Below are positions 56,520 through 64,000 of a stretch of DNA of 64,000 nt, piece by piece (the stretch's first letter is position 1; the number at the start of each line of letters is the position of its first letter). Under the pieces are notes generated by a model that was not told where the DNA came from, searched no databases, and saw nothing but the letters and a program-made list of their open reading frames with translations. Made by a program: the position numbers and the translations under genes. The stretch comes from Larsenimonas salina (GTDB taxonomy: Bacteria; Pseudomonadota; Gammaproteobacteria; Pseudomonadales; Halomonadaceae). The stretch covers positions 124,001-188,000 of the forward strand of contig NZ_JAMLJJ010000001.1 in assembly GCF_023736155.1 (NCBI RefSeq), given 5' to 3'.

Positions 56520-57998
56520 ATGTCTCATCACACGCGCTACACCATGGCTAATGGCGCTCCGGTCCCTAATGACGATGTTAGTCTCACCGCCGGCAGCCGT
56601 GGGCCGCTGACGTTTGATAATTGGCGCCTGTTCGAAAAGCTGGCGCACTTCAACCGGGAACAGATTCCCGAGCGCGTGGTGCATGCGCGCGGCAGTGCGG
56701 CCTTTGGCATATTTACTCTGAGCGATGATCTGTCAGACATTACGATTGCCGATTTTCTGAACGAGGCGGGCAAAACGACACCCGTCGCGCTTCGATTCTC
56801 GACGGTGGCCGGCGGTCAGGACAGTGGCGACAACGTCCGTGATGTGCGTGGCTTTGCCCTGAAGTTCTATACCGAACAAGGCAACTACGACATCGTGGGC
56901 AACAACACGCCCGTGTTTTTCATCCGAGAGCCCAGTAAATTCCCGGATTTCATTCACACCCAGAAAAAGGACCCGCGTTCGAACCTGGTCAACTGGCAAA
57001 ATCGTTGGGAATTCTGGGCAAATCACCCTCAGGCGTTTCATCAGGTCACGATCTTGATGTCGGATCGAGGCATCCCCTACAGCTACCGCACCATGAACGG
57101 CTATGGCTCGCACACGCTCAGCATGTGGAATCGGGATGGTGAGCGCGTTTGGGTCAAATGGCACTTCAAGACCAATCAGGGCATTCGAAACGTCACCGAC
57201 GAGCAGGCGCTCACGCTTGCCCCGGACCACCATCAGCGCGATCTGTTCAGTCACATTGAAAACGGCGATTTTCCAAGCTGGACCGTCAAGCTCCAGGTCA
57301 TGACCGACGCCGAGGCCCGGGCCTACCGTATCAACCCGTTTGATTTGACCAAGGTCTGGCCTCATGCCGATTTTCCGCTGCGAGATATCGGTCAGCTTGA
57401 ATTGAACCGAAATCCGGATAACTACTTTGCCGAGGTCGAGCAGCTCGCGTTCAGCCCCTCGAATTTCGTGCCGGGTGTCGGTGCGTCACCGGATAAGGTG
57501 CTTCAATCGCGGCTTTGGTCCTATGCGGATGCACATCGTTACCGTCTGACGGCCAACTACACGCAGCTGCCGGTAAATCGCCCGCATTGCCCGGTTAATC
57601 ATTATCAGCGTGATGGCTTTATGGCCGGCATGCACCGTGAGGATGGCCAGTACTCGCTGACCAATTTCTACCCGAATGATCGTGTCGAAAACGGTGCACC
57701 GGTGCCCGCCCCCGAATTCATCGAGCCGCCAATGCCGCTCGAGGAAGAGGCCTGGGTAGGTTATTTCGATAACAGTGAGGACGACAACGTGTCCCAGGCG
57801 GGCAACCTTTATCGCAGTTTCGATGAAGGCCAGCGCGAGCGCATCACCAACGTGATCGGCTCGACGTTGCTCGATGTGTCCGCTTCTGTTCAACAGCGCG
57901 TGATCGCGATCTGCTCGGCTGCCGATCCCGATTATGGTGCGCGTGTTGAAGCGGCGCTGGCTGCCCATACCCAGAAAGCCGTCAGTGATCACATCTGA
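56520..57998 (+). CDS. katA: Monofunctional haem catalase
   Basis: A 492-residue small-subunit (clade 3-like) catalase that decomposes hydrogen peroxide. The distal His lies in VVHARGSAAFG (His59), the distal Asn in VGNNTPVFFIREP (near residue 131), and the proximal haem Tyr in RLWSYADAHRYRL (near 341). KFYTEQGNYDIVGNN shows the typical core. GAGGGTATTCCC precedes the ATG. No signal peptide, so cytosolic. An OxyR-type control site was not found. Confidence 0.94.
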   Translation: MSHHTRYTMANGAPVPNDDVSLTAGSRGPLTFDNWRLFEKLAHFNREQIPERVVHARGSAAFGIFTLSDDLSDITIADFLNEAGKTTPVALRFSTVAGGQDSGDNVRDVRGFALKFYTEQGNYDIVGNNTPVFFIREPSKFPDFIHTQKKDPRSNLVNWQNRWEFWANHPQAFHQVTILMSDRGIPYSYRTMNGYGSHTLSMWNRDGERVWVKWHFKTNQGIRNVTDEQALTLAPDHHQRDLFSHIENGDFPSWTVKLQVMTDAEARAYRINPFDLTKVWPHADFPLRDIGQLELNRNPDNYFAEVEQLAFSPSNFVPGVGASPDKVLQSRLWSYADAHRYRLTANYTQLPVNRPHCPVNHYQRDGFMAGMHREDGQYSLTNFYPNDRVENGAPVPAPEFIEPPMPLEEEAWVGYFDNSEDDNVSQAGNLYRSFDEGQRERITNVIGSTLLDVSASVQQRVIAICSAADPDYGARVEAALAAHTQKAVSDHI

Positions 57999-58020
57999 TT
58001 AGTCTTGGATCGGCTTTTGG

Positions 58021-58045
58021 CGCCTTCCTTCGGGAGGGCGTTTTT
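58021..58045 (+). terminator. Terminator after the catalase gene
   Basis: CGCCTTCC, TTCG loop, GGAGGGCG (one G-U pair) and TTTTT. Confidence 0.88.
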
Positions 58046-58049
58046 GTTG

Positions 58050-58290
58050 GGGTGGTCCATGCTCGATGACCTCTAACCACTGCCTGAGTCGCTTGAACAC
58101 CTGTACTGCGTCATCGTTTCGCCAGTGAGTAAACCCGAGCACGAAGCCTATCTGCGCCGCTGACGAGTCTGAGTAGCGAGACAGTGGGTCAAGCGCAATT
58201 CCTTCGCGTGAAAGCGCTGTCGCGATGCGCCGCACGTGGGCCCGAGTCTTCGTTGAGGCGCGGCTTGACCGGGCATCGGTTTGGCGCAAG
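58050..58290 (-). pseudogene. Possible remnant of an AraC-family regulator
   Basis: A minus-strand open frame across this stretch reads HVRRIATALSREGI, then SSAAQIGFVLGFTH and VFKRLRQW. These resemble the C-terminal helix-turn-helix of AraC-type regulators (AQIAFLLGFS..FKRW). No complete domain, start codon with ribosome site or N-terminal half can be read in one frame. I take it as a decayed gene end or a chance likeness. It fills most of the 435-base gap between catalase and the acyltransferase. Confidence 0.3.
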
Positions 58291-58433
58291 CGATGCTCTG
58301 GCGCGAATTGGTAAGGTTTTTTCGATACGAATCAGGCAAGATGATCCCCGTCTTCGACGGCCGGTTATTGGTCGTCATCGAGGGGGTTCAACGCATCAGG
58401 CACCGTGGTGTGCCTTGCCAATGGTTTCGAGTC

Positions 58434-59666
58434 ATGAAAAAAGAACGTTTTATCGGCCTCGAGTGGATGCGATTTCTGCTCGGCCTCTACATCGTCATTT
58501 TCCATACCATGCACTATTACCCGGAAACGAAAGGGTGGGGCCACCTGGTCACTCAGGTCGGTTTTTTCTCGACCAGCACCTTCTTCGTGTTGTCGGGGTT
58601 TTTGCTGACGCACGTCTATCTCAATGAACATAACGAGATGCGTGAGCCGGCCAGAAGCTTCATGGTAAAGCGGTTTTCGAACCTCTATCCCATTCACATC
58701 GGCTCGTTTCTTCTGACCATTGCGGTCATGTCGCTGATCCCATACCTGGCAATCGTGCCGGAGGATGCCAAGACGTCTGCGCTGTTCACGATCTATGACG
58801 TCAACAACGACATGGGCCAGGCCACGCCCAATCCGCTTCATCACTTCATGAGTACCGGTGAGGCGGCGTTGAACGTCGTGTTGAACCTGACCCTTCTGCA
58901 TGCCTGGAACCCGTACTATCTGACGTTCAATCCGCCGTCCTGGTCGATTTCGACGCTGTTCTTCTTCTATATGGTCTTTCCGTTCGCTGCGACGCGACTG
59001 GTTCGGCTCAGAAAATTCTACCGCGCCATGGCCCTTGTGATGGCGATCTATCTGATCCCGACGATCTTGGTGAGCCTGTACACCGATTACGGCATGCCCG
59101 AGACCGGCATTCTTCACCGTAATCCGATCATTCGACTCCCTGAGTTTCTCGCCGGGATTTTGCTGTGTGGTCTATACACGCGCCGTCGCTCACAGGGGCG
59201 TCGTCTGAGCATTGGCAAGCGCTGGGCGCTGGTGGGATTGATTGTTGTGTCGATTGCCATTGCCGAGGTGCTTCTGACCAAGGGGCACGTCTGGTACTAC
59301 TTCATGCACAATGGCCTTTTGTTGCCGGCGCAGCTGGCGCTGGTCTATCTGTGTCTGTTCATGCCGATGCCAAAGCGCGCCTCGATAACGCGGTTTGCAA
59401 CGCGCCTGGGTGGGGCGTCGCTTCCAATGTTTGCGCTGCATGTGCCGTTTTACATTATCTTCTCGCGCGTCGAACGGGTGCTTTCCGGTGAGCCATCCTT
59501 GTGCATGGCCGGTGAGTTCCGCCAGTGTTTCGATGCGGCCGGCCCGATTTCGATCTGGTACTACCCGGTTTTTTTGATTTTGACCGTTGCGCTGTGTGTG
59601 GTGTTTCAGGAGCAGTTCGTGGTTCAGGTTCGTAACTGGCTTCAGCGCCATTTGCTCAAGCAGTAA
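58434..59666 (+). CDS. Acyltransferase family 3 membrane protein (OafA/YrhL type)
   Basis: A 410-residue integral membrane acyltransferase with about ten helices. The family's catalytic histidine region appears at the first helix, LEWMRFLLGLYIVIFHTMHY (about residues 9-28). FFVLSGFLLTHVYL and NPPSWSISTLFFFY are typical. Such proteins O-acetylate or O-succinylate surface polysaccharides; the acceptor here is unknown. The ATG at 58434 begins a plausible cytoplasmic start; an in-frame reading from 58281 adds 51 residues with no ribosome site. No polysaccharide genes are adjacent. Confidence 0.88.
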   Translation: MKKERFIGLEWMRFLLGLYIVIFHTMHYYPETKGWGHLVTQVGFFSTSTFFVLSGFLLTHVYLNEHNEMREPARSFMVKRFSNLYPIHIGSFLLTIAVMSLIPYLAIVPEDAKTSALFTIYDVNNDMGQATPNPLHHFMSTGEAALNVVLNLTLLHAWNPYYLTFNPPSWSISTLFFFYMVFPFAATRLVRLRKFYRAMALVMAIYLIPTILVSLYTDYGMPETGILHRNPIIRLPEFLAGILLCGLYTRRRSQGRRLSIGKRWALVGLIVVSIAIAEVLLTKGHVWYYFMHNGLLLPAQLALVYLCLFMPMPKRASITRFATRLGGASLPMFALHVPFYIIFSRVERVLSGEPSLCMAGEFRQCFDAAGPISIWYYPVFLILTVALCVVFQEQFVVQVRNWLQRHLLKQ

Positions 59667-59680
59667 GCGAGCGCTAAACC

Positions 59681-59709
59681 AAAAAAAGGCCCCATCGGGG
59701 CCTTTTTTT
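59681..59709. terminator. Bidirectional terminator between the acyltransferase and gabT genes
   Basis: AAAAAAAGGCCCC, AT, GGGGCCTTTTTTT. It separates convergent genes. Confidence 0.95.
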
Positions 59710-59717
59710 ATGACATC

Positions 59718-60983
59718 TCAAAGTTCTTCGAGACAGCGCTCGATGATGTCGAGTCCTTCGTTCAGGACGTCGTCGGTGGCCGTCAGCGGTACCAGTACTC
59801 GAATGGTATTCGAGTAAAATCCGCAGGAAAGCAGGATCAAGCCGTTTTCGGCGGCCTTCTGGGTCAAGGCCTTGGTTTTTACGGCACACGGTGCGCCGTG
59901 TTCGTCCACGAGTTCGAAGGCGGCCATCGCCCCGACGTTTCGGGAGTGATCGACGTGACTAAAGCGCGCCTGCCATGTGTGGAAACGTTCAGCGAGTGCC
60001 TCGCCCATACGCTGGCTTCGCCCGAGAATATCCTCCTCCTCGATGGCATCCATCACGGCAATCGCGGCGGCGCAGGACAGCGGGTTGCCGCCGTAGGTGC
60101 CGCCGAGCGAGCCAGGCCCGGAGGCGTCCATCATGTCGGCCTTGCCAACCACTGCTGCCAGCGGCATGCCGTCGGCAAGGCTTTTGGCCGTGGTGATCAG
60201 ATCCGGTTCGACGTCGGTGTGCTCGATGGCAAAGAGTTTGCCGGTGCGCGCAAAGCCGGATTGCACTTCGTCGGCGATCAGGGCAATACCGTGCTCATCA
60301 CAGAGCGCGCGCAGCGACTGCATGAAGGCGGGTGAGGCTTGATAAAATCCGCCTTCGCCCTGAATCGGTTCGATAATGATGGCTGCCACGCGGTGTGCGG
60401 GGACATCGGTCTTGAACAACTTTTCAATGGCCGCCAGGCTTTGCGCGTCACTGACGCCGTGGGTCGGGTTCGGGTAAGGCGCCCGAAACACATCGCCCGG
60501 CATCGGGCCGAAATCGTGCTTGTACGGCAGTACCTTGCCGGTCAGCGCAAGGGTCATCATCGTACGACCGTGGAAGCTGCCATCGAAGGCAATGACGGCG
60601 CTGCGCCCGGTGGCGGCGCGTGCAATCTTGACGGCGTTCTCGACCGCCTCCGCCCCGCTGTTGACCAACACCGCTCGAGTGTCGCCCGAGATCGGCACGG
60701 CGTCGCACAGGCGCTTGCACAAGTGAACGTAAGGGGCGTAGGGCATTACCGCAGCCGAGGTGTGCATGACTTTATCAAGCTGTGCCTTGATGGCCTCGAC
60801 CACCTTGGGATGGCGGTGACCCAGATTGAGTACGCCGATGCCACCGGCGAAGTCAATGTAGCGGTTGCCTTCGACGTCCCAGATTTCGGCGTTTTCGGCC
60901 GTATCTGCAAAGGCCTGGATCATGTGCGGCGCGCCCTTGGCCACGTACTGCTGTTTCAATTCACTGAGATGCTTGTTGTTCAT
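59718..60983 (-). CDS. gabT: 4-aminobutyrate aminotransferase (GabT-type)
   Basis: A class III PLP aminotransferase of 421 residues. The PLP lysine lies in LITTAKSLADGMPLAAV (near residue 267), the cofactor-binding Asp in LIADEVQSGFARTG (near 238), and VNSGAEAVENAVKIARAATG near 106-125. This composition fits GABA transaminase (GabT/PuuE), giving succinate semialdehyde; related ornithine or 5-aminovalerate use is possible. I chose the ATG at 60983 with GGAG at -12; a start at 61091 adds an unconserved tail. gabD is not adjacent. Confidence 0.88.
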   Translation of the reverse strand: MNNKHLSELKQQYVAKGAPHMIQAFADTAENAEIWDVEGNRYIDFAGGIGVLNLGHRHPKVVEAIKAQLDKVMHTSAAVMPYAPYVHLCKRLCDAVPISGDTRAVLVNSGAEAVENAVKIARAATGRSAVIAFDGSFHGRTMMTLALTGKVLPYKHDFGPMPGDVFRAPYPNPTHGVSDAQSLAAIEKLFKTDVPAHRVAAIIIEPIQGEGGFYQASPAFMQSLRALCDEHGIALIADEVQSGFARTGKLFAIEHTDVEPDLITTAKSLADGMPLAAVVGKADMMDASGPGSLGGTYGGNPLSCAAAIAVMDAIEEEDILGRSQRMGEALAERFHTWQARFSHVDHSRNVGAMAAFELVDEHGAPCAVKTKALTQKAAENGLILLSCGFYSNTIRVLVPLTATDDVLNEGLDIIERCLEEL

Positions 60984-61365
60984 GTCGCGCTCCGGCGTGG
61001 TGGGTTGCGATAAAAGCCGAACAGACGAGGTTGTTCGGTGAGCGTGGCGATCGCCAGACGCCATCACTCTATAGTAGGGTAGAGCCGTCAATTAAAAAAT
61101 ACGTCAGTGTGTATTATTTGAAACAAAAAAGGGCGTCTTCCTGTTTTAGGCCCTGATAAGGGCCACTTTTTGACCAGCATGCCAGCAAAGCCTAAAGATC
61201 GCTTAACCTTCGCCGTGCATTAATTGCATATATTGTGCCAAAACGTGCATCATGCGTTGGTTGTCGGTGTTCTGGTTCGCGATGGCCGCGATCAGGCACC
61301 GGGCACATCTTTCAACCATGGATGCCGAGGCGTTGGTGTCTTCGGCGGTGTTCGAGGCGTTATTC
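60984..61365. other. 382-base gap between gabT and the NlpC/P60 gene
   Basis: Divergent promoter region. It holds an AT-rich stretch (61091-61130), a small hairpin GGCCC-TGATAA-GGGCC followed by ACTTTTTG (61149-61171), and TTGCATATATTGTGCC near 61224. I saw no supported gene or clear promoter. Confidence 0.4.
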
Positions 61366-61962
61366 ATGAGGCATTGGCTTGGCAGTCTGGCGGTACTGGC
61401 GCTTCTTGGCGGCTGTGCTGCGCAACAACCATCGACTCAGTCCCAGTATTACGATGTGGCGATGCCGTCTATGAGTACTCCCAAAACGACGCCACGCTCA
61501 AAGCGCCCCGGTGGTGGCACCGCCGCCGCAACGCCATCGCCGTCGACGGTGAGCTGGGCAACGATTCGAACGTCATTGATGAACGAGTACGACGCCTGGG
61601 CCGGCACGCCTTACCGCTATGGCGGAACAAGCCGCTCGGGAGTCGATTGTTCAGCGCTGGTTCAGCATATATTTCGTGATTCATTCGATATCGACTTGCC
61701 CCGTACGACGCTTGGTCAGGTGCTCGAGGGCAACAAGATCAACAAGGCCTCGCTCAAGCCAGGTGATCTTGTTTTCTTCCGGCCCAAGCGAAATGACCGT
61801 CATGTAGGCATCTATGTGGGGGATGGCTATTTCATGCACGCGTCTTCCTCGACCGGTGTTCGACTTTCAAAACTCGATAACCCGTATTGGTCGCGTTATT
61901 TCTGGCAGGCGCGACGGCCGATCGACCGCGCGGACATCAGCGAGCGACTGGCCATGAAGTAA
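61366..61962 (+). CDS. NlpC/P60 murein endopeptidase lipoprotein (MepS/Spr-like)
   Basis: A 198-residue lipoprotein. The lipobox LLGGCAAQ follows a hydrophobic run, so Cys18 should be lipidated. A Ser/Thr/Pro-rich linker reaches about residue 60. The C40 domain has the catalytic Cys in SGVDCSALVQHIF, the His in RHVGIYVGDG, and the third polar residue in FMHASSSTGV. MepS and NlpC relatives cut D-Ala-mDAP cross-links to allow wall growth. I chose the ATG at 61366 with GAGG upstream; an in-frame start at 61252 would hide the signal peptide. Confidence 0.9.
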   Translation: MRHWLGSLAVLALLGGCAAQQPSTQSQYYDVAMPSMSTPKTTPRSKRPGGGTAAATPSPSTVSWATIRTSLMNEYDAWAGTPYRYGGTSRSGVDCSALVQHIFRDSFDIDLPRTTLGQVLEGNKINKASLKPGDLVFFRPKRNDRHVGIYVGDGYFMHASSSTGVRLSKLDNPYWSRYFWQARRPIDRADISERLAMK

Positions 61963-61980
61963 TAATGGCGAACGTTTCAG

Positions 61981-62029
61981 GCACGTACCAAAAAGGCCAG
62001 CTGAATAAGCTGGCCTTTTTGGTACGTGC
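61981..62029. repeat. Perfect inverted repeat with 22-base arms, acting as terminator
   Basis: Arms 61981-62002 and 62008-62029 are exact reverse complements around GAATA. The inner part (AAAAAGGCCAGCT / AGCTGGCCTTTTT) is an ordinary bidirectional terminator; the outer GCACGTACC / GGTACGTGC makes it unusually long. Confidence 0.95.
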
Positions 62030-62266
62030 GCAAAAAAAGAGCGTCAGCAAAATTAAGTTCATAGGCTGTGTCTTTTTGTATATCACCGGCTTTTGCTGAT
62101 GAAAAAGAATGAAGCGCCAGTATAAAATTGTGCCGATGCGCCGGGTTGCTACGCCAAAGTACTAGATTCGACTATTCTGCACAGCATCTACACAGGGATC
62201 ACTCCAGGATGGAGCCACATATTCGAACCAACACAGGGATATTCTCCGTCAGGAGGATCGTGATAG
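62030..62266. other. Gap upstream of the CDP-alcohol phosphotransferase homologue
   Basis: TCAGCAAAA (62044-62052) and TTTTGCTGA (62091-62099) form a perfect 9-base inverted repeat around a 38-base loop. ACACAGGGAT occurs twice (62189-62198 and 62232-62241). AGGAGG lies before the next gene. No coding frame seen. Confidence 0.5.
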
Positions 62267-63112
62267 ATGCCTAATTATCGAATCGATGCGCGCAGTCAGT
62301 CTCTCGTTTCAAGACTTACAACGTTGTTGGCCAACAAGGGCGTTACGCCGACAAAACTTGCCATCACCGGGTTTGTGGTCGGCCTTCTTGCCGTGCCTGC
62401 CCTGTGGGCCGGACAGCTTGAGCTGGCGGCTGTCGTCCTGCTGATTCATCGCTTGATTGGTGCCCTGAGCCATTCGCTTCCGCGTTTCGGCAGCACGTTC
62501 AGTTCGGCCGGCAAGTTCATCGATATGGTTTCAAGCGGTCTGACCTACGCCCTGTTCGGTGGCGCGATGGTGACCTGGGGGCTTACCGTGTCCTCTGAAG
62601 CGGCCATGACGCTGTCGATCGGCGTTATCGCGCTTGTGTTGGCCGCGCGCTCCTTTTCAAAGACGTCGGCGACCATTGATACTGCGCTCAAGCAGGCGCC
62701 GCATCATCGCATCAATCGCGTAAGTGGCGTTGTCGGCCATGTGTCGCTGACGTCATTTCTGGTTGCGCTTTGCCTGATGCCGTCTCACGCGGATCTCTTG
62801 AGCATCTCCGGCGGTAGCCTCTGCCTGGTGACTGCGGCGCTTTATGTTGCACTCGGATTCCAGAGCCTTCGTCGCGCCGAGCGAAAGTACGCGGCTCCGT
62901 TCACGGCCGTTGCGCCTCACCGGGGTAGTGCTCACGCCAACGTTCGGACCGTCTCCAACGGTGCAGCAGAGTCAGCCTCCGTGTCGTCGCCAGGTAAAGT
63001 GGCCTCGTTGACGCGTAAACGTGCAGAAAAGCTCGAAGCGGAGTCAGGTGTTGATCGTGAGGTTCGTCGCCAAACACCCGGGCAGGTGGTCGTTTTCCCG
63101 AGTCAGCGTTGA
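62267..63112 (+). CDS. CDP-alcohol phosphatidyltransferase homologue with degenerate active site
   Basis: A 281-residue membrane protein. Residues 1-200 follow the CDP-alcohol phosphotransferase layout: a cytoplasmic start with LLANKGVTPTKLAITGFVVG, then about six helices. The region where the family has DGxxARxxxxxxxxGxxxDxxxD reads HRLIGALSHSLPRFGSTFSS then AGKFIDMVSSG, so at most one of the four catalytic aspartates is left. It should not be able to bind the metal pair in the normal way. A disordered Ser/Ala/Lys-rich tail follows from about 215. AGGAGG precedes the ATG. Role unknown. Confidence 0.7.
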   Translation: MPNYRIDARSQSLVSRLTTLLANKGVTPTKLAITGFVVGLLAVPALWAGQLELAAVVLLIHRLIGALSHSLPRFGSTFSSAGKFIDMVSSGLTYALFGGAMVTWGLTVSSEAAMTLSIGVIALVLAARSFSKTSATIDTALKQAPHHRINRVSGVVGHVSLTSFLVALCLMPSHADLLSISGGSLCLVTAALYVALGFQSLRRAERKYAAPFTAVAPHRGSAHANVRTVSNGAAESASVSSPGKVASLTRKRAEKLEAESGVDREVRRQTPGQVVVFPSQR

Positions 63113-63124
63113 TCGCTCATGCAT

Positions 63125-63154
63125 AAAAAAAGCCCCATGAATGGGGCTTTTTTT
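63125..63154. terminator. Bidirectional terminator between the membrane-protein gene and phaR
   Basis: AAAAAAAGCCCCAT, GA, ATGGGGCTTTTTTT. It separates convergent genes. Confidence 0.95.
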
Positions 63155-63158
63155 ATGG

Positions 63159-63203
63159 CTGCGCAGTATGGTTTTTATATCTGCGTAGTACGGTTTTTTA
63201 TGG
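63159..63203. repeat. Imperfect 22/23-base tandem repeat 3' of phaR
   Basis: CTGCGCAGTATGGTTTTTAT (63159 onwards) is followed at 63181 by CTGCGTAGTACGGTTTTTTA. Two units, differing at a few positions, in the space between the terminator and phaR. Confidence 0.7.
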
Positions 63204-63223
63204 CCAGGATAGATCGGCTGCGG

Positions 63224-63745
63224 TCATTCATCGTCGTCACGGCGTTTGAACGGCGCCGTCCAAAACGACTGCATCTGCTTCATGAATGCCTGTGATTGGC
63301 GCAGGTTGCTTTCCATCATGTCTTTCATGAACGGGGGCTGCATGCCTTGCATCGAGGCCCAGACCTGTTCGACGTTTTCCGGGCGATATGCGTTAACCCC
63401 TTGCTTGGCAAGCTGATTTTGAAACTCTCGAATGTAGCCGATCTGCTGTTCCAGATACTGTCCCATGGGCGCCTGCATGGCGTGGCCGTAAAAACGAATC
63501 AGGGACTGCAGCATGTCGCTGTTGAACAGCGGCTCGCCGCCGGTACTTTCTTCTTCAAGAATGATCTGCAGCAGGATGCTGCGGGTAATGTCGTCGTTGG
63601 TCTTGGCATCCACCACACAGATATCTTCCTGCTCGAGAATTAGTGCCTTGACCTGGGCAAGCGTGATGTAAGCGCTGGCCTTGGTATCGTAGAGCCGTCG
63701 GTTCTGATATTTCTTGATCAGCCGGGGGGAGGCGTGTTCGCTCAT
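63224..63745 (-). CDS. phaR: Polyhydroxyalkanoate synthesis repressor PhaR
   Basis: A 173-residue DNA-binding PHB sensor. The N-terminal domain (residues 1-64) begins with IKKYQNRRLYDTKASAYITL, the signature of PhaR/DUF-type PHB_acc_N, followed by the PHB-accumulation regulatory domain (about 65-110, LFNSDMLQSLIRFYGHAM). In Ralstonia and Paracoccus PhaR represses the phasin gene and leaves DNA when it binds nascent PHB. The Met/Gln-rich tail is variable. It lies behind phaB on the same strand with a terminator hairpin in between. Confidence 0.93.
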   Translation of the reverse strand: MSEHASPRLIKKYQNRRLYDTKASAYITLAQVKALILEQEDICVVDAKTNDDITRSILLQIILEEESTGGEPLFNSDMLQSLIRFYGHAMQAPMGQYLEQQIGYIREFQNQLAKQGVNAYRPENVEQVWASMQGMQPPFMKDMMESNLRQSQAFMKQMQSFWTAPFKRRDDDE

Positions 63746-63760
63746 AGCGTGTCCATTGTG

Positions 63761-63788
63761 AAAAACCCGGCGTAGGCCGGGTTTTTTT
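63761..63788. terminator. Terminator or attenuator between phaB and phaR
   Basis: AAAAACCCGGC, GTAG-type loop, GCCGGGTTTTT. On the minus strand it follows phaB and ends only 15 bases before the phaR start codon. Confidence 0.9.
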
Positions 63789-63811
63789 ATCGTTGGCGAA
63801 TTTTCGCCAGA

Positions 63812-64000
63812 TTAACTCATGTGCAGCCCGCCGTTAAGCGAGAACTCGGCGCCAGTGGAATAGGCGGATTCCTCGGATGCGAGCCAGCTGATGATTGAGG
63901 CGATCTCTTCGGGTTTGCCAAGACGCTTGTTGGGAATGCCGGACTTGATCTTGTCGAGCACCTCTTCCTTGATGGCGGCGGTCATATCGGTTTCGATGTA
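63812..64000 (-). CDS. phaB: Acetoacetyl-CoA reductase PhaB, C-terminal fragment
   Basis: The last 62 codons of a short-chain dehydrogenase; the rest lies beyond the right edge. The visible part reads YIETDMTAAIKEEVLDKI, then IPNKRLGKPEEIASIISWLA, and ends NGGLHMS. The ending GGLHM is characteristic of PhaB, which reduces acetoacetyl-CoA to (R)-3-hydroxybutyryl-CoA for PHB synthesis; FabG is the alternative, but phaR next door favours PhaB. Confidence 0.9.
   Translation of the reverse strand, partial: YIETDMTAAIKEEVLDKIKSGIPNKRLGKPEEIASIISWLASEESAYSTGAEFSLNGGLHMS

Noticed and set aside
58281-58433. N-terminal extension of the acyltransferase
   Set aside because: In frame, but there is no ribosome site, and the family starts just before the first helix, as with the ATG at 58434.
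61224-61250. PhaR operator near the NlpC/P60 gene
   Set aside because: TATTGTGCCAAAACGTGCAT shares TTGTGC with the operator but lacks the TGCAGTGCA centre and palindromy.

Overview
The window reads as the chromosome of a GC-rich, polyhydroxybutyrate-storing gammaproteobacterium. The closest gene layouts I know are those of Pseudomonas and the Halomonadaceae. The mla-ibaG-murA-hisGD block, a degS/algW-type protease, rplM-rpsI-sspAB, a complete dcw cluster, pilA facing pilBCD, a TrkI/TrkH potassium channel and a phaZ/phaP/phaR/phaB set favour a halophilic or halotolerant Halomonadaceae member. This is inference; I cannot assign a genus. I saw no tRNA, rRNA operon, insertion sequence, prophage or CRISPR array, so this is mostly vertically inherited core chromosome.

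Layout. 1-1687 (minus) holds the lptC start, kdsC and kdsD (Kdo and LPS). 1873-8610 (plus) holds mlaFEDCB (outer-membrane lipid asymmetry), ibaG, murA, hisG and hisD. 8696-11319 holds the degS-type protease, a Nif3-family protein and a YhcB-family protein. 11490-14988 (plus) holds zapE, rplM, rpsI, sspA and sspB. 15055-18428 (minus) holds a BON-domain lipoprotein (dolP-like), diaA, yraN and lpoA. rsmI and the RNase P RNA follow. 19868-36258 is an uninterrupted dcw cluster (rsmH, ftsL, ftsI, murE, murF, mraY, murD, ftsW, murG, murC, ddl, ftsQ, ftsA, ftsZ), followed by lpxC. A DUF721/DciA gene faces away from a short secretory ORF and secA. Next come argJ and a Nudix-ThiE fusion, then yacG-coaE-pilD-pilC-pilB on the minus strand with pilA divergent. 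48707-51809 holds a small unknown gene, a cation efflux pump and a Trk channel. 51955-54082 holds phaZ and a phasin. The last 10 kb holds an SSS symporter, a GlsB-like membrane protein, a catalase, an acyltransferase, a GabT-type aminotransferase, an NlpC/P60 lipoprotein, a degenerate CDP-alcohol phosphotransferase homologue, phaR and the 3' end of phaB.

The most interesting signal lies between dciA and secA. A 118-codon ORF (37886-38242) has a signal-peptide-like N-terminus and ends in Arg-Arg-Gly-Pro-Pro-Gln-Arg, seven codons before its stop. It ends 34 bases before secA. Eight bases just before the Gly-Pro-Pro codons can pair with the secA Shine-Dalgarno sequence. A ribosome paused at Pro-Pro would cover much of that pairing partner. 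This is the logic of E. coli SecM, but the peptide does not carry the canonical SecM arrest motif. I propose it as a candidate force-sensing arrest peptide controlling secA.

A second regulatory signal is the 16-base near-palindrome ATTGTGCAGTGCACAA. It occurs at the promoters of both phaZ and the phasin gene and is a candidate operator for the PhaR encoded at the end of the window. Also notable are the apparent absence of mraZ before rsmH and of petABC between rpsI and sspA, an AT-rich ftsQ-ftsA gap, a pilA whose 3' half looks compositionally foreign, and a perfect 22-bp-arm inverted repeat after the NlpC/P60 gene.
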